Source: Nereocystis luetkeana (Eukaryota > Sar > Phaeophyceae > Laminariales > Laminariaceae). From it: a DNA stretch of 64,000 bases. Position 1 is the first letter of the stretch; each line of letters opens with the position of its first letter. Under the pieces are notes generated by a model, which saw only the letters and a program-made list of their open reading frames with translations, had not been told where the DNA came from and searched no databases. Location of the stretch: positions 1,302,001-1,366,000 of the forward strand of contig JARUPZ010000014.1 in assembly GCA_031213475.1 (NCBI GenBank), given 5' to 3'. The translations under genes were made by a program, and so were the position numbers. Positions 52,879 through 62,835 of this stretch are shown here, in pieces.

Positions 52879-55800
52879 TACCCTGGTAGTAATAGGCAGT
52901 AATCATGACCCACGATGGACCCAAAAAACATGTATCCCCCTGCTGCGCTTGCTGTATGTTCACACACCATATGTATTTGGTTGCCACTATTATTTAGTGT
53001 ATATCCCGTATTACAACGGTATGAATGCGTCCCTGCTGTACTTCCGCTGTACCCGTGACGTGACATGGGCTTTGACCCTGCCATACCCCTGGTGTACTGT
53101 TGTGTTGCCCCTCCAAGTGTCTTTCTTCAAAACTAATGTGTGTGGTGTTGTGTTGTGCGGTGTGGTCGCGTGGGATGGCGTGTAGAAGGTGCTGGTATGC
53201 ATCAACCTCCGTCTTTTATTTTGTGGTGTGAAGCTCCTCCTTCTGATTGTGTACTATCGTACCAGGTATATTAACCCCTTTAGAAATGCAGTCCCGTTTT
53301 GGAGACAAACCACTCAAATTGCAAGTAGTTTTTCCCCAAAACGGGACTGCAGTACTACTCATAAAAGGGTTAACTTACCACGTACCATGTGGTTGGCGAT
53401 TTTCGTGCAGTGCCCACCAGGGATATAATCAGCTGTTCCGCTGTTGCGCTGGCGCAACATTTCGGTCAAAATGACCGTTTTCCGCCGCGGAGGGCCTAGT
53501 TGCGCGCAGCGCAACACGCATTTTTGGGCGCGCAACTTTTTGGGCCGCAGCGATTTTTTCTGTTTAGGCCCTTTTTCCATAGAAGAGCAGAATAATTTTA
53601 GGTTCTGATCCCGATACACGCCTTTTCGAGTGTCGGGAGGCGTTTACACGCACTTTTTTGTTACTTTCTGTATTTTTCGGGCATATAATCGCGCTCATGT
53701 CGCATTTTTTTTGCCTCCGGCTCCCGGCGGGCCCTCCCAGGGGCCCCCTGCCGGAGGTTTGCACACCTGCGGCGCGCAACACGCGCCGCAGCCGTGTCGT
53801 GCTGCGCGCAACAGACACCGGACCACTATTAATAATTTTATCCCTGGTGCCCACCCTACAAGCACCCAGTAGGACCTACGGACCTATGATACCACTTATG
53901 ATAGAAAATGGTTGGCAGACAGCTATGTGTTTTAGACAAAGGGGCTTTTGCTAAGCAATGGTTGATTGGGTCTGATTGCCTTGGGGTTAGGAATAGGGTT
54001 GGGTATTGTTCGTCTCGTACGCAGTCTGTGTCAACCATTTTCTCGAATGAGTGGTAAGCTCCCCTCCGAGCACCACCAATGGTACAATGGCACGTACGTG
54101 CTGGGCTGTTCGGATTTGCACGTATGTTGTTACCACCTGGCACCCTGTTCCCGGTTGGTACTTTGACCCCGCATTGGATCCATCCCGTTTAGCACTGCTC
54201 CCACTCAGTGGTCCTGAAATAATGCAATCCGCCCTCTGCAGGAGCCGCCAACCTGGCAGCCCATGTAGGCCATACCTACCTACAACAACTCCTACATTTA
54301 ACATACATACAGCAGCAGTTATGAATTTACGTGCGAAGCCGAACAGCCCAGCACGTGCGTGCAATTTTGCGTGAGCTGTGTAGCCCTGCGAGTGTCATCA
54401 CTACTGACTGGTATTACGGGGGGGCATAGTTAACAGGACCAAATATTGTTAGTAAAAATGGTTAAATATATAGGTTTTTATGTACACCATAGGTCCTGTT
54501 AACTAGGGTCCCCCGTAATATGTAGATACGGTGCAAACTGTCACAGCAGTATATACGTAGTGGCGCTTTGTCCTTCAATGAATCAAGTGTGTACCAGGTA
54601 CATCTACGTACTTGGTCTACGTATGTACCTGGTACTTGGTAACTTGGTACGTATTACACGTATTAATAGCCGTGACACCAACACTGGGAGTTCAGAGGAA
54701 AAAACATGATGCGATAAAACGTGACGAAATTAGCTACGTACGTCCATTGCTGCTGTGTCATTGAGGGATGACACTACAGTAGTAGTACATACCGGTACAG
54801 GACAGTAATTGGTGCCCGAGTTACTACAATGGAAGGAACCGTACGGCACAGGCACGGCCACGGGCACAACATTACCCCACGCGTAGTGCGGGGCGCTCAG
54901 GCTACTCGTACCCTGTACCCTGAACAGTAGACGGTTCATAACACCAAACTTGCAATTTCCTTGCCGCTTTATCCTACAGCCACTAGTAATTTTGATACAT
55001 AGGGTCACCTCCGGTTCGGGGACAAACTGTTGATGTTAATGCTTGAAATTCGAATTGGGTAATGTTTTACACCTCGGACTGGTCATCGATCTCTATTCAG
55101 ATCGAAATGTTTTTGGCCAGATATATCCCTGATCTGTATGATCTGTGTGATCTGTGTGATCTGTATGGTCTAGCCGCGTAGCCGGGTGGGAGCCGTATAT
55201 CCTGCATGCTATAGAGCATGTTTCCTTGGTTGGGTCTGTGCTGTACAGATCCTGCAGAACATCTCATAACGACAGGTTAGGATCTGCGTAGATGATCTAG
55301 ATGATGTATCTGTAAATGATACATCCGACGTGTAGAATGTTTGCACCGGTAAATGGGTTTCAAATTCCCCCTTTCAATGCTGCAAAAATGACCCCACCTC
55401 AGTTCAGTTCCCAAGGGTTTGTGCCCGAAGAAAGGTTGTGCTCGTTAATTATGTTTGTGCCGCACCTTTACTGTTACGAACGCACCCTCGTTTGGAACAC
55501 ACATCTGCTTGAAACCGGAATTCCTAGAGCTTGGAGCCGGATTTTTTTCGACTGAAAAATACTTGTCGGTAGTCGCTAGCCAACTAACTGACTTTGTCGG
55601 CAAGCCGGCTTGGGAAGCCAGCTATTGGCTAGCCGACTTGCCGGCTTACTTGAAGTCGTGCCGACTCAAAGCTCTAGGAATTGGACCATTCTTTATTTGC
55701 AGTAGTCAACGGGCTAAACTCAGTTACCCTACGAGTATAACAAGACTATCGGAGGGGAGGCCCTCAAGAACCAAAGGCGTTTTCGGCCAGTAGCCACCTA

Positions 55801-58800
55801 AACGCCCAGAAGCGAATGCGAGCGACCTGCAGTTGACACTTGTACTTACCAGGTGTTGAACTGACCGGTCACAACATGGTCCTCATGGGAGTGGGGATGG
55901 ACGCAAACTTCTGCGGCGAAGCGAGCGCTCCTATTCGATTTCTGACCTACTTCGCCACCCCCATCCCTGCCTTTGCCAACGTCGTTCCGTCGGTCTCGTC
56001 GATTCCCTCCCTCCGTCGGTATCGTCGTCTCCTCGGTCTTTTTGTTCGGGTGGGTCTTATCGTTCGATCGATATCGTTGCTCCGTCGGTCTGTCGTCCCT
56101 CCGCTTTCGTATTTGCGCTGGCCTTGTCGTTCTGTCGATTTCGTCGTTCCGTCGGTTTCGTCGATCCGTTTGTTTTATCGTTTCGTCGGTCTCGTCATTC
56201 CGTCGTTCTTGTCGTTCCGCTTGTATCGCCGTTCCGTCGATCTCGTCGTTCCGTCGGTTTCGTCGTTCCGTCGGTTTCGTCGTTCCGTCGGTCCCGTCGT
56301 TCCGTCGGTCTCGTCTCTCCTTCGATTTTGCCGTTCGGTCGGTCTCGTGGTTCCGTCGGTCTCGTCGTTCCGTCGCCGTTGGCCACGTTTGTGCTTGCAG
56401 CCAGCATAACCTTGTGAGCAGCTCGTTGCACGGCCTGACGGCGGAGGCGGAGCATGCTCAGGGGATGATGCACTTCCCTAAGGCGAGCAATGTGAACTGC
56501 GCGGGCGAGGTCTTTTGGCGGTGGCTGCATAGCGCGGGGCAAGGCATCAGTTGTGTGTTCACCTGCAGGAGCGTGCATGCTCGAGTTGAATTCGCTCTTC
56601 GCGAGCGCACAAGCCTCAACCTTCTCTCGTGTACGAAATGAATCACCATATCATGGCTCAGATGCATGAATGGACCAAACCTTGCCCCCTCACCCGTTAT
56701 ATCTGTGTGCTTCTAGCGTGATCCCATTCTCGGTTGTCATTGGTTGTGTTTGGTGGCTTTGCCGTGCGCTTTTACGGAGGCGTATTAACAGCGTTTGGGT
56801 TACTGTAGCAGCACTGATAGTTCTCGTGCTCGTGGTTTTTGACGTTCTTGATTATGTCTATTATAGAACTCTAGCGAGAACGTCGCCCATCACTAAGACA
56901 CCCGTGTTTTATGTAATTCTACGGCAGTAGTTGTGTACGTTCTCGGTTGCACAGCAGTGTTCGTTTTCGTCCTGTCACTTCGAGACGGCACGCCATCGTT
57001 GTCCCGATACACAGCGTCGCCAAAATACACGGCCCGATTTGCAGAACAAGGAAAGGGCGCGCGCTTTTGTCTCGGCAATCCGCGGTTTTTGTGTTCACAG
57101 CCTGAAGCGTTGTTGGCGTTGTTGTTGCCGTCGTTGTTGGTCGCCGTGCCCCCGTTGCGCAGGAAGACCAGAGAGTACTGGCGGCCGACATCAAGCGCAC
57201 GAGACAAGCTTACGCCATGTTTAAGAGAGAAGAGGTCATGCAAGTCGTCTCGCAAGTACTCGAAAGGTGAGCCTGCGGCAACGGTTACGGAATAGCGGTA
57301 ACGGTGCCGGGTGCAGTAACGCCTGCGGTGTTGGCTTCGGTGACGGCTTCAACAGCAGCTGGGTAGCGGATGTAGACGCGGCGATGTGTGGTAATGGCAA
57401 CGGTCACGGATATGATAATGGTGACGGCAGCGGCTAGGGCAAGTAGCGGCTGCGGTAACGGCTGCGGTAACGGGTATGGTAATGGATACCGTCTACCGGA
57501 GCGGCTACGATAACGGCTATCGTATCGGCTACGATATCGGCGGCGGTAACGGCAATGGTCACGGCTACCGCAACGGCTACGGTAACGGTTGCGGTCCCGG
57601 TGACTGCTGTTGTAACGGCTGTAATGACGGCGACAGTAACAGCTACGGTAAAGGCTATACTGACAGGAACGGCTGCGGATGGCTTCGTTGACATTTGGAT
57701 AACGGATGTATAACGGCTACGGCTTTATAACGGCTACGATCGAGGAGGGTAGCGGCTACAGGAACGGCTGCGTAACGGCTACGGTACTGACTACGATAAC
57801 GGCTACGGTAGTGACTACGATAACGGCTACAATAGCGGCTATGGTAACGTCTACAGTAACGGCTACGTAACGGCTACGTAACGGCTACGGTAACGGTTGT
57901 GGTAATGGCTACGGTAACGGCTAGGCTGCGGTTAAGGTTTTGACCACTGCTAAAGAACAGAGCAGGGAATGAGGAATGAGCGGCGAACCGAATCGATTTT
58001 GTCCAGTCTCTCACGCAAGGATTATGTTGCCTCGCAGACGAGAGCCACAGCAGTGCGTAGCGGGAGCGTTTCGCCAAAGCGTGTCGGGGGCATTCGCTTT
58101 TTGCAGAGTCTCAAGTTCACTTTTTCGCGTTGGTAGGAACGCCTCGCTCGCCAGGAACACCCCGCTGGCCTGGGAATACCTTTGGGTTTATCGCAAATAC
58201 TGTAGGAGCATTTTGCAGACATAGCTACTGTAGGAACATTTTGCAGACATAGGAGATGTAGATGGGAGAAGTACTTCGTTCTTGCCAGGGCCGCGAGCTA
58301 AGCCGGGTGTCGTCAATTTTCGACGCGCCTGCAGGACCGCCGCGAGGAGAAGAATAGCCGGCACCGCTGGTCGCTTGCTTCCGCAGGCCTCTTACCGTTG
58401 ACGCGATCGAACCGGTGCCGCGGCGGGTGCAGGACGTATCAGACATTGTTGACGGAAGCCGCCGAAGCTCCCGGGCCCATCGCTTCTGGCCCGCCGCTGC
58501 CGTCTGGAAACCCGCCTATTAATAGCTATTAAAGCCCGCGCACGTGATCGCTTGCTCGAAAAAATTGTAACGTCTCTGGAACGTGCGAGGTGGTGAATCG
58601 TAGGACGTTTTTGATGTTCAGAGACACGGGTGATTCTACCGTGCCTCTACGATAACCTCTGCCGCTTTCCCCCTTCCCCCGTGCCCCCGCCCCCCCCTCC
58701 TCGTGCTTGGAAGGTATTGCGTGGGACACGGCATACGTTACAAGCAAGGGCAAAATGAGCTCATCGCACCCTTTGTGGTCCTCCAGGTAATAACCTCAAC

Positions 58801-61800
58801 CTTAACCTTAACCTTAGCCTTAACCTTAACCTTAACCTTGGCACCCGGATGGTGGTGGTGGTGGTGGTATATTTTCTGTAGCGGTGGCCGTAGGCGGGCA
58901 GCGGCGGGCGAGAGAGTTGCTGCCATGTTTTTTTTTGTTTTTCTGCAATGAGGCGTTTTGCTGAGGAGGGGAGTCGTGCAACGACATCGCGTCAGAACAT
59001 CGTACTCAAGGCGTTGAGGAACCCGCGGGGGTCTCACTGTATGCTATGTTGATAGGGTCAGGCCGATATACTCCGTACGATATTCGCCCCTTACGCTACG
59101 TAAGTACTGCGACGCCGCTATGTGCCGTAGGGTGTTACTTCTGAAGGGATACCGGCCGAACCACAGGGTTAACTATCGCGTTTTGGTCTGCGAGGGCATT
59201 ATGTAGACCGGTCGTGACGGCCGTGTATCTGAAGGAGAGAAAGGCAACCATCTCGACATACCCTGTGTTAAACTGGTACCTATTACTGAAAGGCATACCT
59301 ACCCTGTTTGAAACTGGTAGCTATTTCTGAGAGTAGGTTTTGTTTGTCCGGCAGTTCGTGAGCTTGACGTGGCTCTCGAGCTTAACCCTATTAGTACCGC
59401 AGTCCCGTTCTGGGGAAGTTACTTCAAGTTTGAATGGTTCGTCCCCAAAACGGGACTGCAGTCCTGAAGGGGTTAACGCCGATCGATAGCACTCCTCCAT
59501 GGATGGAGCAAAGAAGCAGAGCAAGGCACGATCAAGCACACGCTGTAGCGCTGTACGTCAACGGTCAACGGGCATATTTTGGCGATGTACTGTACATGCC
59601 GATGGTTGCGACAAATAACGGAAACATTCCACATCTCGGACGGATCACCGATTCCTCCTCCGTCACCTATATCGTTCAGGGCAGATATATTCCTGAGCTG
59701 TATGATCTGTATGATCTAGCTCATGTCAGCGGGTGGGGCCCCCCAAAACTTGCATGGTCTACAGTAGGACATGTTTCCTGCGTTGGATCTTTACAATACA
59801 GATCCTACACAGCATCTTATAACGGTAGGTTGGATCCATCTGATCTATCTGATCTATCTGATCTATCTGTAGATGATTTGACCTGTCCTACGTGTGAAAC
59901 ATTGGCAACAATGGTAACACTATACCTGGAGCCTGGGATATACAAAGTGCGTACCTGGTACCAGGTATACAACAAGCGCATGTACCCAGTACGGAGTGCA
60001 GGTACACCGATGTTGGGAGCATCAGTGTTTTCAAGGACAGCGCCGGCGACCCCCCCCCCCCCGCCCTTGCGCTCAATAGTCCCTAAGCTACTGTCGCAAT
60101 CGCTTCAACCGTTCGATTCCCTTGTTCTCGCCCCAGGACCCACCACTACATCTCCCCGTGCTGGGGTTGCTGTTGGACTGTTTTGTTAGCCATTTCGTTA
60201 GCCGGTGGTTCGCCCCCCTTCCCCCCCCCCACGGTATCGCTGCACTCTTGCAATCGCCTCATCGGTTCGAACTCCCACGTCCTTCCCGCAGGACCCACCA
60301 CTGCCTCTCCCCGTATTGGGGTTGCTGTTCGAATCTTTTATGAGCCGTTTCGTAAGCCGGTGGTTCGTGGACGATGAGATCGAGGCCCTGCTTGTCTCGT
60401 ACAGGGTGTTCAGGGTAAGACCTATTGTAGGTTTACAGTAGTCAGGGTGGGGGGTATGGGTTTATATGGGTTTTCGCGTTTTGTTTTTGCAGCAGTAACG
60501 CAGGCACATTTATTTTTTTTCGAAGGTCGGCGCGCGTCTGGCACTTTTGTATTTTCCTTCCTTCCTTCTTGTTTTTTTTGTTTTTCCTGGCATTTGTTTC
60601 TTTTTGTACTGTTATTGCTGCCGCTTTGTGTAAGTTCCGGTGAAAGTCGCTTCCTCTTTTGAACGCTGTTTTTCCAGGCCGTTGCGATTACTCCTAAGGG
60701 GATCGCATGCTGTCTTCCTGTCCTCTTGTTGTGTGTTTGTGCCGCTATTTACGCCTCGAGATGTAAGGGTCGAGGGCGGCTTGGATCACACATTTATGTA
60801 CAAGCTTTCGGGACAGAGAGAGTGTTGATATTTTTCAACAGCTCTCGTTGTGCTGTGCGGAATGGTGTCGCTTGCTTCAAAGCTGTTGTTGACGGTAAGC
60901 GAGAGCGTGGTGTGGTTTGCTCCACGTGCCTGTCCCAGGACCTGACCAATCGTCGACGAGGGCTTGTGCCTGTCTCGGGATCTGACCAGGCGTCGACTAC
61001 TGCCGTTGTACTTTATTTGTTTTGAAACCGGTGGGCCCGGCAGGTGCTCCTGTTCTACGTGGACCCCGGCCTGGCGGGCAAGCTGGACGAGGCCGACTTT
61101 GTGCCCGAGCTGTACGCGACGGCGTGGCTCATCACGCTTTTCAGCAGGTGACTTACTGTAGCTACCGTCAAACACGCAAGAGAGCATACCCCGGTGATTG
61201 CAACTCGACCTTGGAACATGGTATCACCGGGTGCGCTGCTGCAGTGGGCTGTGCTGTCTAACAGTATCGCGGGTGGTGAGTAGTATGCACGGTAGCTCCG
61301 CGGTTGTGGGGGGTGTGGTAAATGGGGGCTGTGAGATGGCTGGCTCTTCTTGCCGGCTAAGTTATTTCATTGGCTTAGGTATCATTCCGGTCAGCTGTAT
61401 GTGGGGTAAGTTTTTAGTTTGCGTCTGCCTGATGCGTTTTGTGGCTAGGCGTGTGTGTTTTTGCTGATAAAAACTACCGGGAAGTCAGAAGGTTAGCTTT
61501 CTTCGCCACCCAACGTATCACGGTGGAGCATACACTAGAAACACATATTACGGGGGGGCCATAGTAAATCGTCTCTATGGTACACACAGCAACCTATATG
61601 TGCTTGCCTTTTTTTACCCACAATATTTACTAGGGTCCCCCGTAATAGTAATCACAACCGAATATGGTGTGTACACATACAGTAGGGAGATACATGCTTT
61701 TTAGGCCCATCGTGGATTCTGATTAATATGATACGTACAACTATACTGCCTCCCCCCCCGCAATAGTATTATTGCTGGGGGACATAGTAGACAGAATCGA

Positions 61801-62584
61801 ATAGGGCGTGTGAGCATATGGGGATACCTGTGTTTTTTGGAGTGGGTCCGTCGTTGGCTCTGATTGCTACCTGCTATTTATTGCTATGGCCACCCGAAAT
61901 ACTAGCTTGCCGTGAACTTTGGTCAAGTCGCAACCCTAATGTATACCAGGTACCTGGTACCTGGTACGGTAGTATACACAGCAGTACCGTACGTATCAGA
62001 TAAGACTTAGCTACCACACGAGGGTGATAGGATAGCACACCCCCATCGGACGATTTTCAAAGCCGTTTTTCTCGAAAACGGGGAGAGTGTAAGCGCCTAC
62101 TGCTGTACCTACGCATGTCTACTGCTGTAACTGTCGCTGGCTGCTGCCGCTGCTGCTGCTGCTGCTGCTGCAGACGCGCCTTGGCTCGGTAACGGTTTAC
62201 CTACGGCTGTCTTCGTAACCCTATCCGGTCATCTTCATTCCCCCCGGATCGGGCCTTTGACACGCCACCACCTTTCTTCTCGCGATCTCCGGGGCTCATC
62301 CAACTGCCCCCCCTTGCCCCCCTGCTTCGTGTCGAAAGGTATGCGTGTTCACTCGAAAGGTATGCGTGTTCAATGGTCGAGTGGCTACGGCGAATAACAA
62401 ATGAGTACGCCCGTCCGTCCTTCCCCCTCCCCTCCCCTCCGTTCCCCGCCCTCCCCTACCCGCCGCCGCCCCCCCCCAGGAACTTGTCACTTGATCTTGT
62501 GTTGAGACTGTGGGACGTTTACCTGGCTGTGAACGACCCGGCTCTGGTGTTCTTTCTCCTCGCCGCCCTGCTGGTCCGAAATAG
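46993..62584 (+). CDS. TBC-domain (Rab GTPase-activating-like) protein, 3' end outside window
   Basis: Seven plus-strand exons join in phase. An acidic N-terminal region of about 110 residues leads into the TBC domain: IRANLWSAMLLGL, then ADIKRTR (arginine-finger position, IxxDxxR type), then YCVGHGIRYKQGQNELIAPF (glutamine finger YxQ), SRWFVDDEIEALL, DFVPELYATAWLITLFSR, and LRLWDVYLAVNDP with a hydrophobic helix. The family accelerates GTP hydrolysis on Rab GTPases in membrane traffic; both catalytic fingers are present. The last segments remind me of TBC1D23-type proteins, with low certainty. Two introns appear to use GC donors. The gene continues to the right. Confidence 0.8.
48565..48660. 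mobile_element. piggyBac-like MITE (family X), degraded
   Basis: ACACAGTCTCGTTTCGGGGA ... CCGAAACGGGACTGCCCGG; borders lost. Confidence 0.55.
48855..48948. mobile_element. piggyBac-like MITE (family X)
   Basis: AGCACCGCAGCCCCATTTTG ... CAAAACGGGACTGCGGTACT; TIRs about 35 bp. Confidence 0.7.
49730..50078 (-). mobile_element. SINE family B, tRNA-related head and long A tail
   Basis: Minus strand from 50078: GGTGGTTCAAGTGGTTAACC (A-box-like) and CCTGGGTTCGAGCCCCAGG (B-box-like, stem GGG/CCC), a body, and a 3' run of about 22 A (plus-strand T run 49730-49751). The head keeps T-arm pairing but the acceptor stem does not close, so it is a SINE rather than a functional tRNA gene. Confidence 0.75.
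51808..51905. mobile_element. piggyBac-like MITE (family X)
   Basis: CAACCCTTTTAGCACTGCAG ... CTGCAGTCTTAAGAGAT. Confidence 0.7.
52432..52610. mobile_element. MITE with 20-bp perfect TIRs
   Basis: ACCAAAGATGTCAGGAGACA and its exact inverse TGTCTCCTGACATCTTTGGT bound about 175 bases; inner 'tcaaggcatgtcaaggcaaa'. The left part recurs at 2664-2800. Confidence 0.8.
52845..52880. repeat. (CAA)n microsatellite
   Basis: Eleven uninterrupted ACA/CAA triplets. Confidence 0.9.
53272..53374. mobile_element. piggyBac-like MITE (family X)
   Basis: TTAACCCCTTTAGAAATGCA ... CATAAAAGGGTTAA: both TTAA borders retained. Confidence 0.8.
54415..54522. mobile_element. MITE family Y copy 6
   Basis: TATTACGGGGGGGCATAGTT ... 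TAACTAGGGTCCCCCGTAAT. Confidence 0.8.
55070..55345 (+). mobile_element. Family Z element, copy 8
   Basis: CCCTGATCTGTATGATCTGT, CCGGGTGGGAGCCGT, CCTTGGTTGGGTCTG and ACGACAGGTTAGGATC in order. Confidence 0.65.
55985..56388. repeat. TCGTCGTTCCGTCGG minisatellite
   Basis: 15-17-base units (TCGTCGTTCCGTCGGTT/CTCG) repeat more than 20 times and stop about 35 bases before the exon-2 acceptor. Open in all plus frames, so several long artefactual frames cover it. Confidence 0.9.
56422..56491 (+). CDS. TBC gene exon 2 (probable)
   Basis: Entering in phase 2 after acceptor ccttgtgagcag, it reads SLHGLTAEAEHAQGMMHFPK and ASN, strongly G/C-ending codons. Two donors keep phase 0 for exon 3: AAT|GTGAAC at 56491 (better) or GAG|GTCTTT at 56509, which would add VNCAGE. 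It has no strong TBC motif, so the call rests on phase and codon use. An alternative minus-strand frame here has weaker codon bias. Confidence 0.5.
57163..57266 (+). CDS. TBC gene exon 3: arginine finger
   Basis: After acceptor gttgcgcag: EDQRVLAADIKRTRQAYAMF, then KREEVMQVVSQVLE and two bases of Arg. The 'D..RT' segment is the catalytic arginine region of TBC domains. Donor AAAG|GTGAGC, phase 2, joins exon 4 exactly. Confidence 0.85.
57290..57930. repeat. GGTAACGGCTAC minisatellite, TBC intron 3
   Basis: Six- and twelve-base units (GGCTAC, GGTAAC) in a 640-bp array beginning about 25 bases after the exon-3 donor. Confidence 0.9.
58714..58786 (+). CDS. TBC gene exon 4: glutamine finger
   Basis: 24 codons after one base: YCVGHGIRYKQGQNELIAPF and VVLQ. 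The pattern 'YC..h.I.YkQG.NElLaPF' is among the most conserved in TBC proteins. Acceptor gtgcttggaag, donor CAG|GTAATA, phase 0. Confidence 0.9.
58793..58845. repeat. (CCTTAA)n short array beside exon 4
   Basis: About eight hexamers, starting a few bases after the donor. It resembles a telomere-type repeat (TTAAGG) but is short and internal. Confidence 0.85.
59383..59480. mobile_element. piggyBac-like MITE (family X)
   Basis: TTAACCCTATTAGTACCGCA ... CTGCAGTCCTGAAGGGGTTAA; TTAA at both ends. Confidence 0.8.
59630..59905 (+). mobile_element. Family Z element, copy 9
   Basis: Family order retained; the right end has three GATCTATCT units. Confidence 0.65.
60137..60215 (+). pseudogene. Extra copy of the TBC exon-5 acceptor and 5' end
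   Basis: After acceptor tctcgccccag it reads DPPLHLPVLGLLLDCFV and SHFVSRWF, 155 bases upstream of the true exon DPPLPLPVLGLLFESFM. The copy breaks off at RWF into a second copy of the upstream intron. If used it would stay open briefly but lose the rest of the domain. Confidence 0.8.
60292..60414 (+). CDS. TBC gene exon 5
   Basis: 41 codons, phase 0 at both ends (acceptor gtccttcccgcag, donor AGG|GTAAGA). DPPLPLPVLGLLFESFM, SRFVSRWFVDDEIEALLVSY and RVFR: the 'F..fi.r....f..d.....l' region after the glutamine finger. Confidence 0.88.
61044..61147 (+). CDS. TBC gene exon 6
   Basis: Phase 0 to 2 (acceptor gggcccggcag, donor GCAG|GTGACT). VLLFYVDPGLAGKLDEADF, VPELYATAWLITLFS: the hallmark 'll...dp.la..L....f.p.lya..W..tlF' of TBC domains. 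Confidence 0.92.
61548..61652. mobile_element. MITE family Y copy 7, internal deletion
   Basis: TATTACGGGGGGGCCATAGT ... ACTAGGGTCCCCCGTAATAG; the right 'ggtcctatttac' stem is partly lost. Confidence 0.75.
62330..62478 (+). mobile_element. LINE 3' end whose C tail forms the exon-7 pyrimidine tract
   Basis: 'gtatgcgtgttcaatggtcg', then AACAAATGAGTACGCCC and about 70 bases of C/T up to the AG of exon 7. Same end as the LINE copies at 7.9 and 30.8 kb. Confidence 0.65.
62480..62584 (+). CDS. TBC gene exon 7
   Basis: One base completes Arg, then NLSLDLVLRLWDVYLAVNDP, ALVFFLLAALLVRN and two bases. 'lWD.yl....p' plus a hydrophobic helix is the end of the TBC core. The donor appears to be ATAG|GCGAGT, a GC donor; the frame runs on only six codons to a stop. 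The next exon lies right of the window. Confidence 0.88.
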
Positions 62585-62619
62585 GCGAGTCAACTTACCT
62601 TAGTGTTTGCAGCGGATTG

Positions 62620-62732
62620 TATTACGGGGAACCTTAGTAAATAGGACCAAATATTGTGAGTAAAAATAGGTAAATTTGTACCCTGGTAGGTTTTTATGTG
62701 TACCGTAGGTCCTATTTACTATTAATATTACA
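62620..62732. mobile_element. MITE family Y copy 8
   Basis: TATTACGGGGAACCTTAGTA ... CCTATTTACTATTAATATTAC; contains TACCCTGGTA where other copies have TA. Confidence 0.7.
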
Positions 62733-62835
62733 GGGGACCATAGTTAATAGGACCTACGGTACACACAAAAACCTGTATATTTCGCTGTTTTTGCTAACAA
62801 TATCTGGTCCTATTAACTATGGTCCCCCGTAGTAG
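62733..62835. mobile_element. MITE family Y copy 9, head-to-tail with copy 8
   Basis: TTACAGGGGACCATAGTTAA ... TTAACTATGGTCCCCCGTAG. Confidence 0.8.

Larger units (their letters stand above)
47403..56421 (+). other. Long TBC intron 1 (9.0 kb)
   Basis: It holds four piggyBac-like MITEs (48.57, 48.87, 51.82, 53.27 kb), one family Y MITE (54.42 kb), SINE B (49.73-50.08 kb), a TIR element (52.43 kb), a family Z copy (55.1 kb), a CAA tract (52.85 kb) and a TCGTCGTTCCG minisatellite (55.98-56.39 kb). No TBC exon was found, but a small one could be missed. Confidence 0.55.

Noticed and set aside
56195-56578. Minus-strand frame ALPRAMQPPPKDLARAVHIA
   Set aside because: Its codons are less G/C-ending than the plus-strand frame, and the plus-strand exon joins its neighbours in phase.
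55840-56641. Plus-strand frames of 189 and 222 codons (VVPSVSSFRR repeats)
   Set aside because: Mostly the TCGTCGTTCCG minisatellite; only the part after 56421 is kept as a probable TBC exon.
59690-59830. Recurrent peptide YIPDLYDLYDLAHVSGWEP in several open frames
   Set aside because: It arises from the family Z nucleotide repeat; copies lack starts, consistent frames and synonymous-type variation as far as I can judge by eye.
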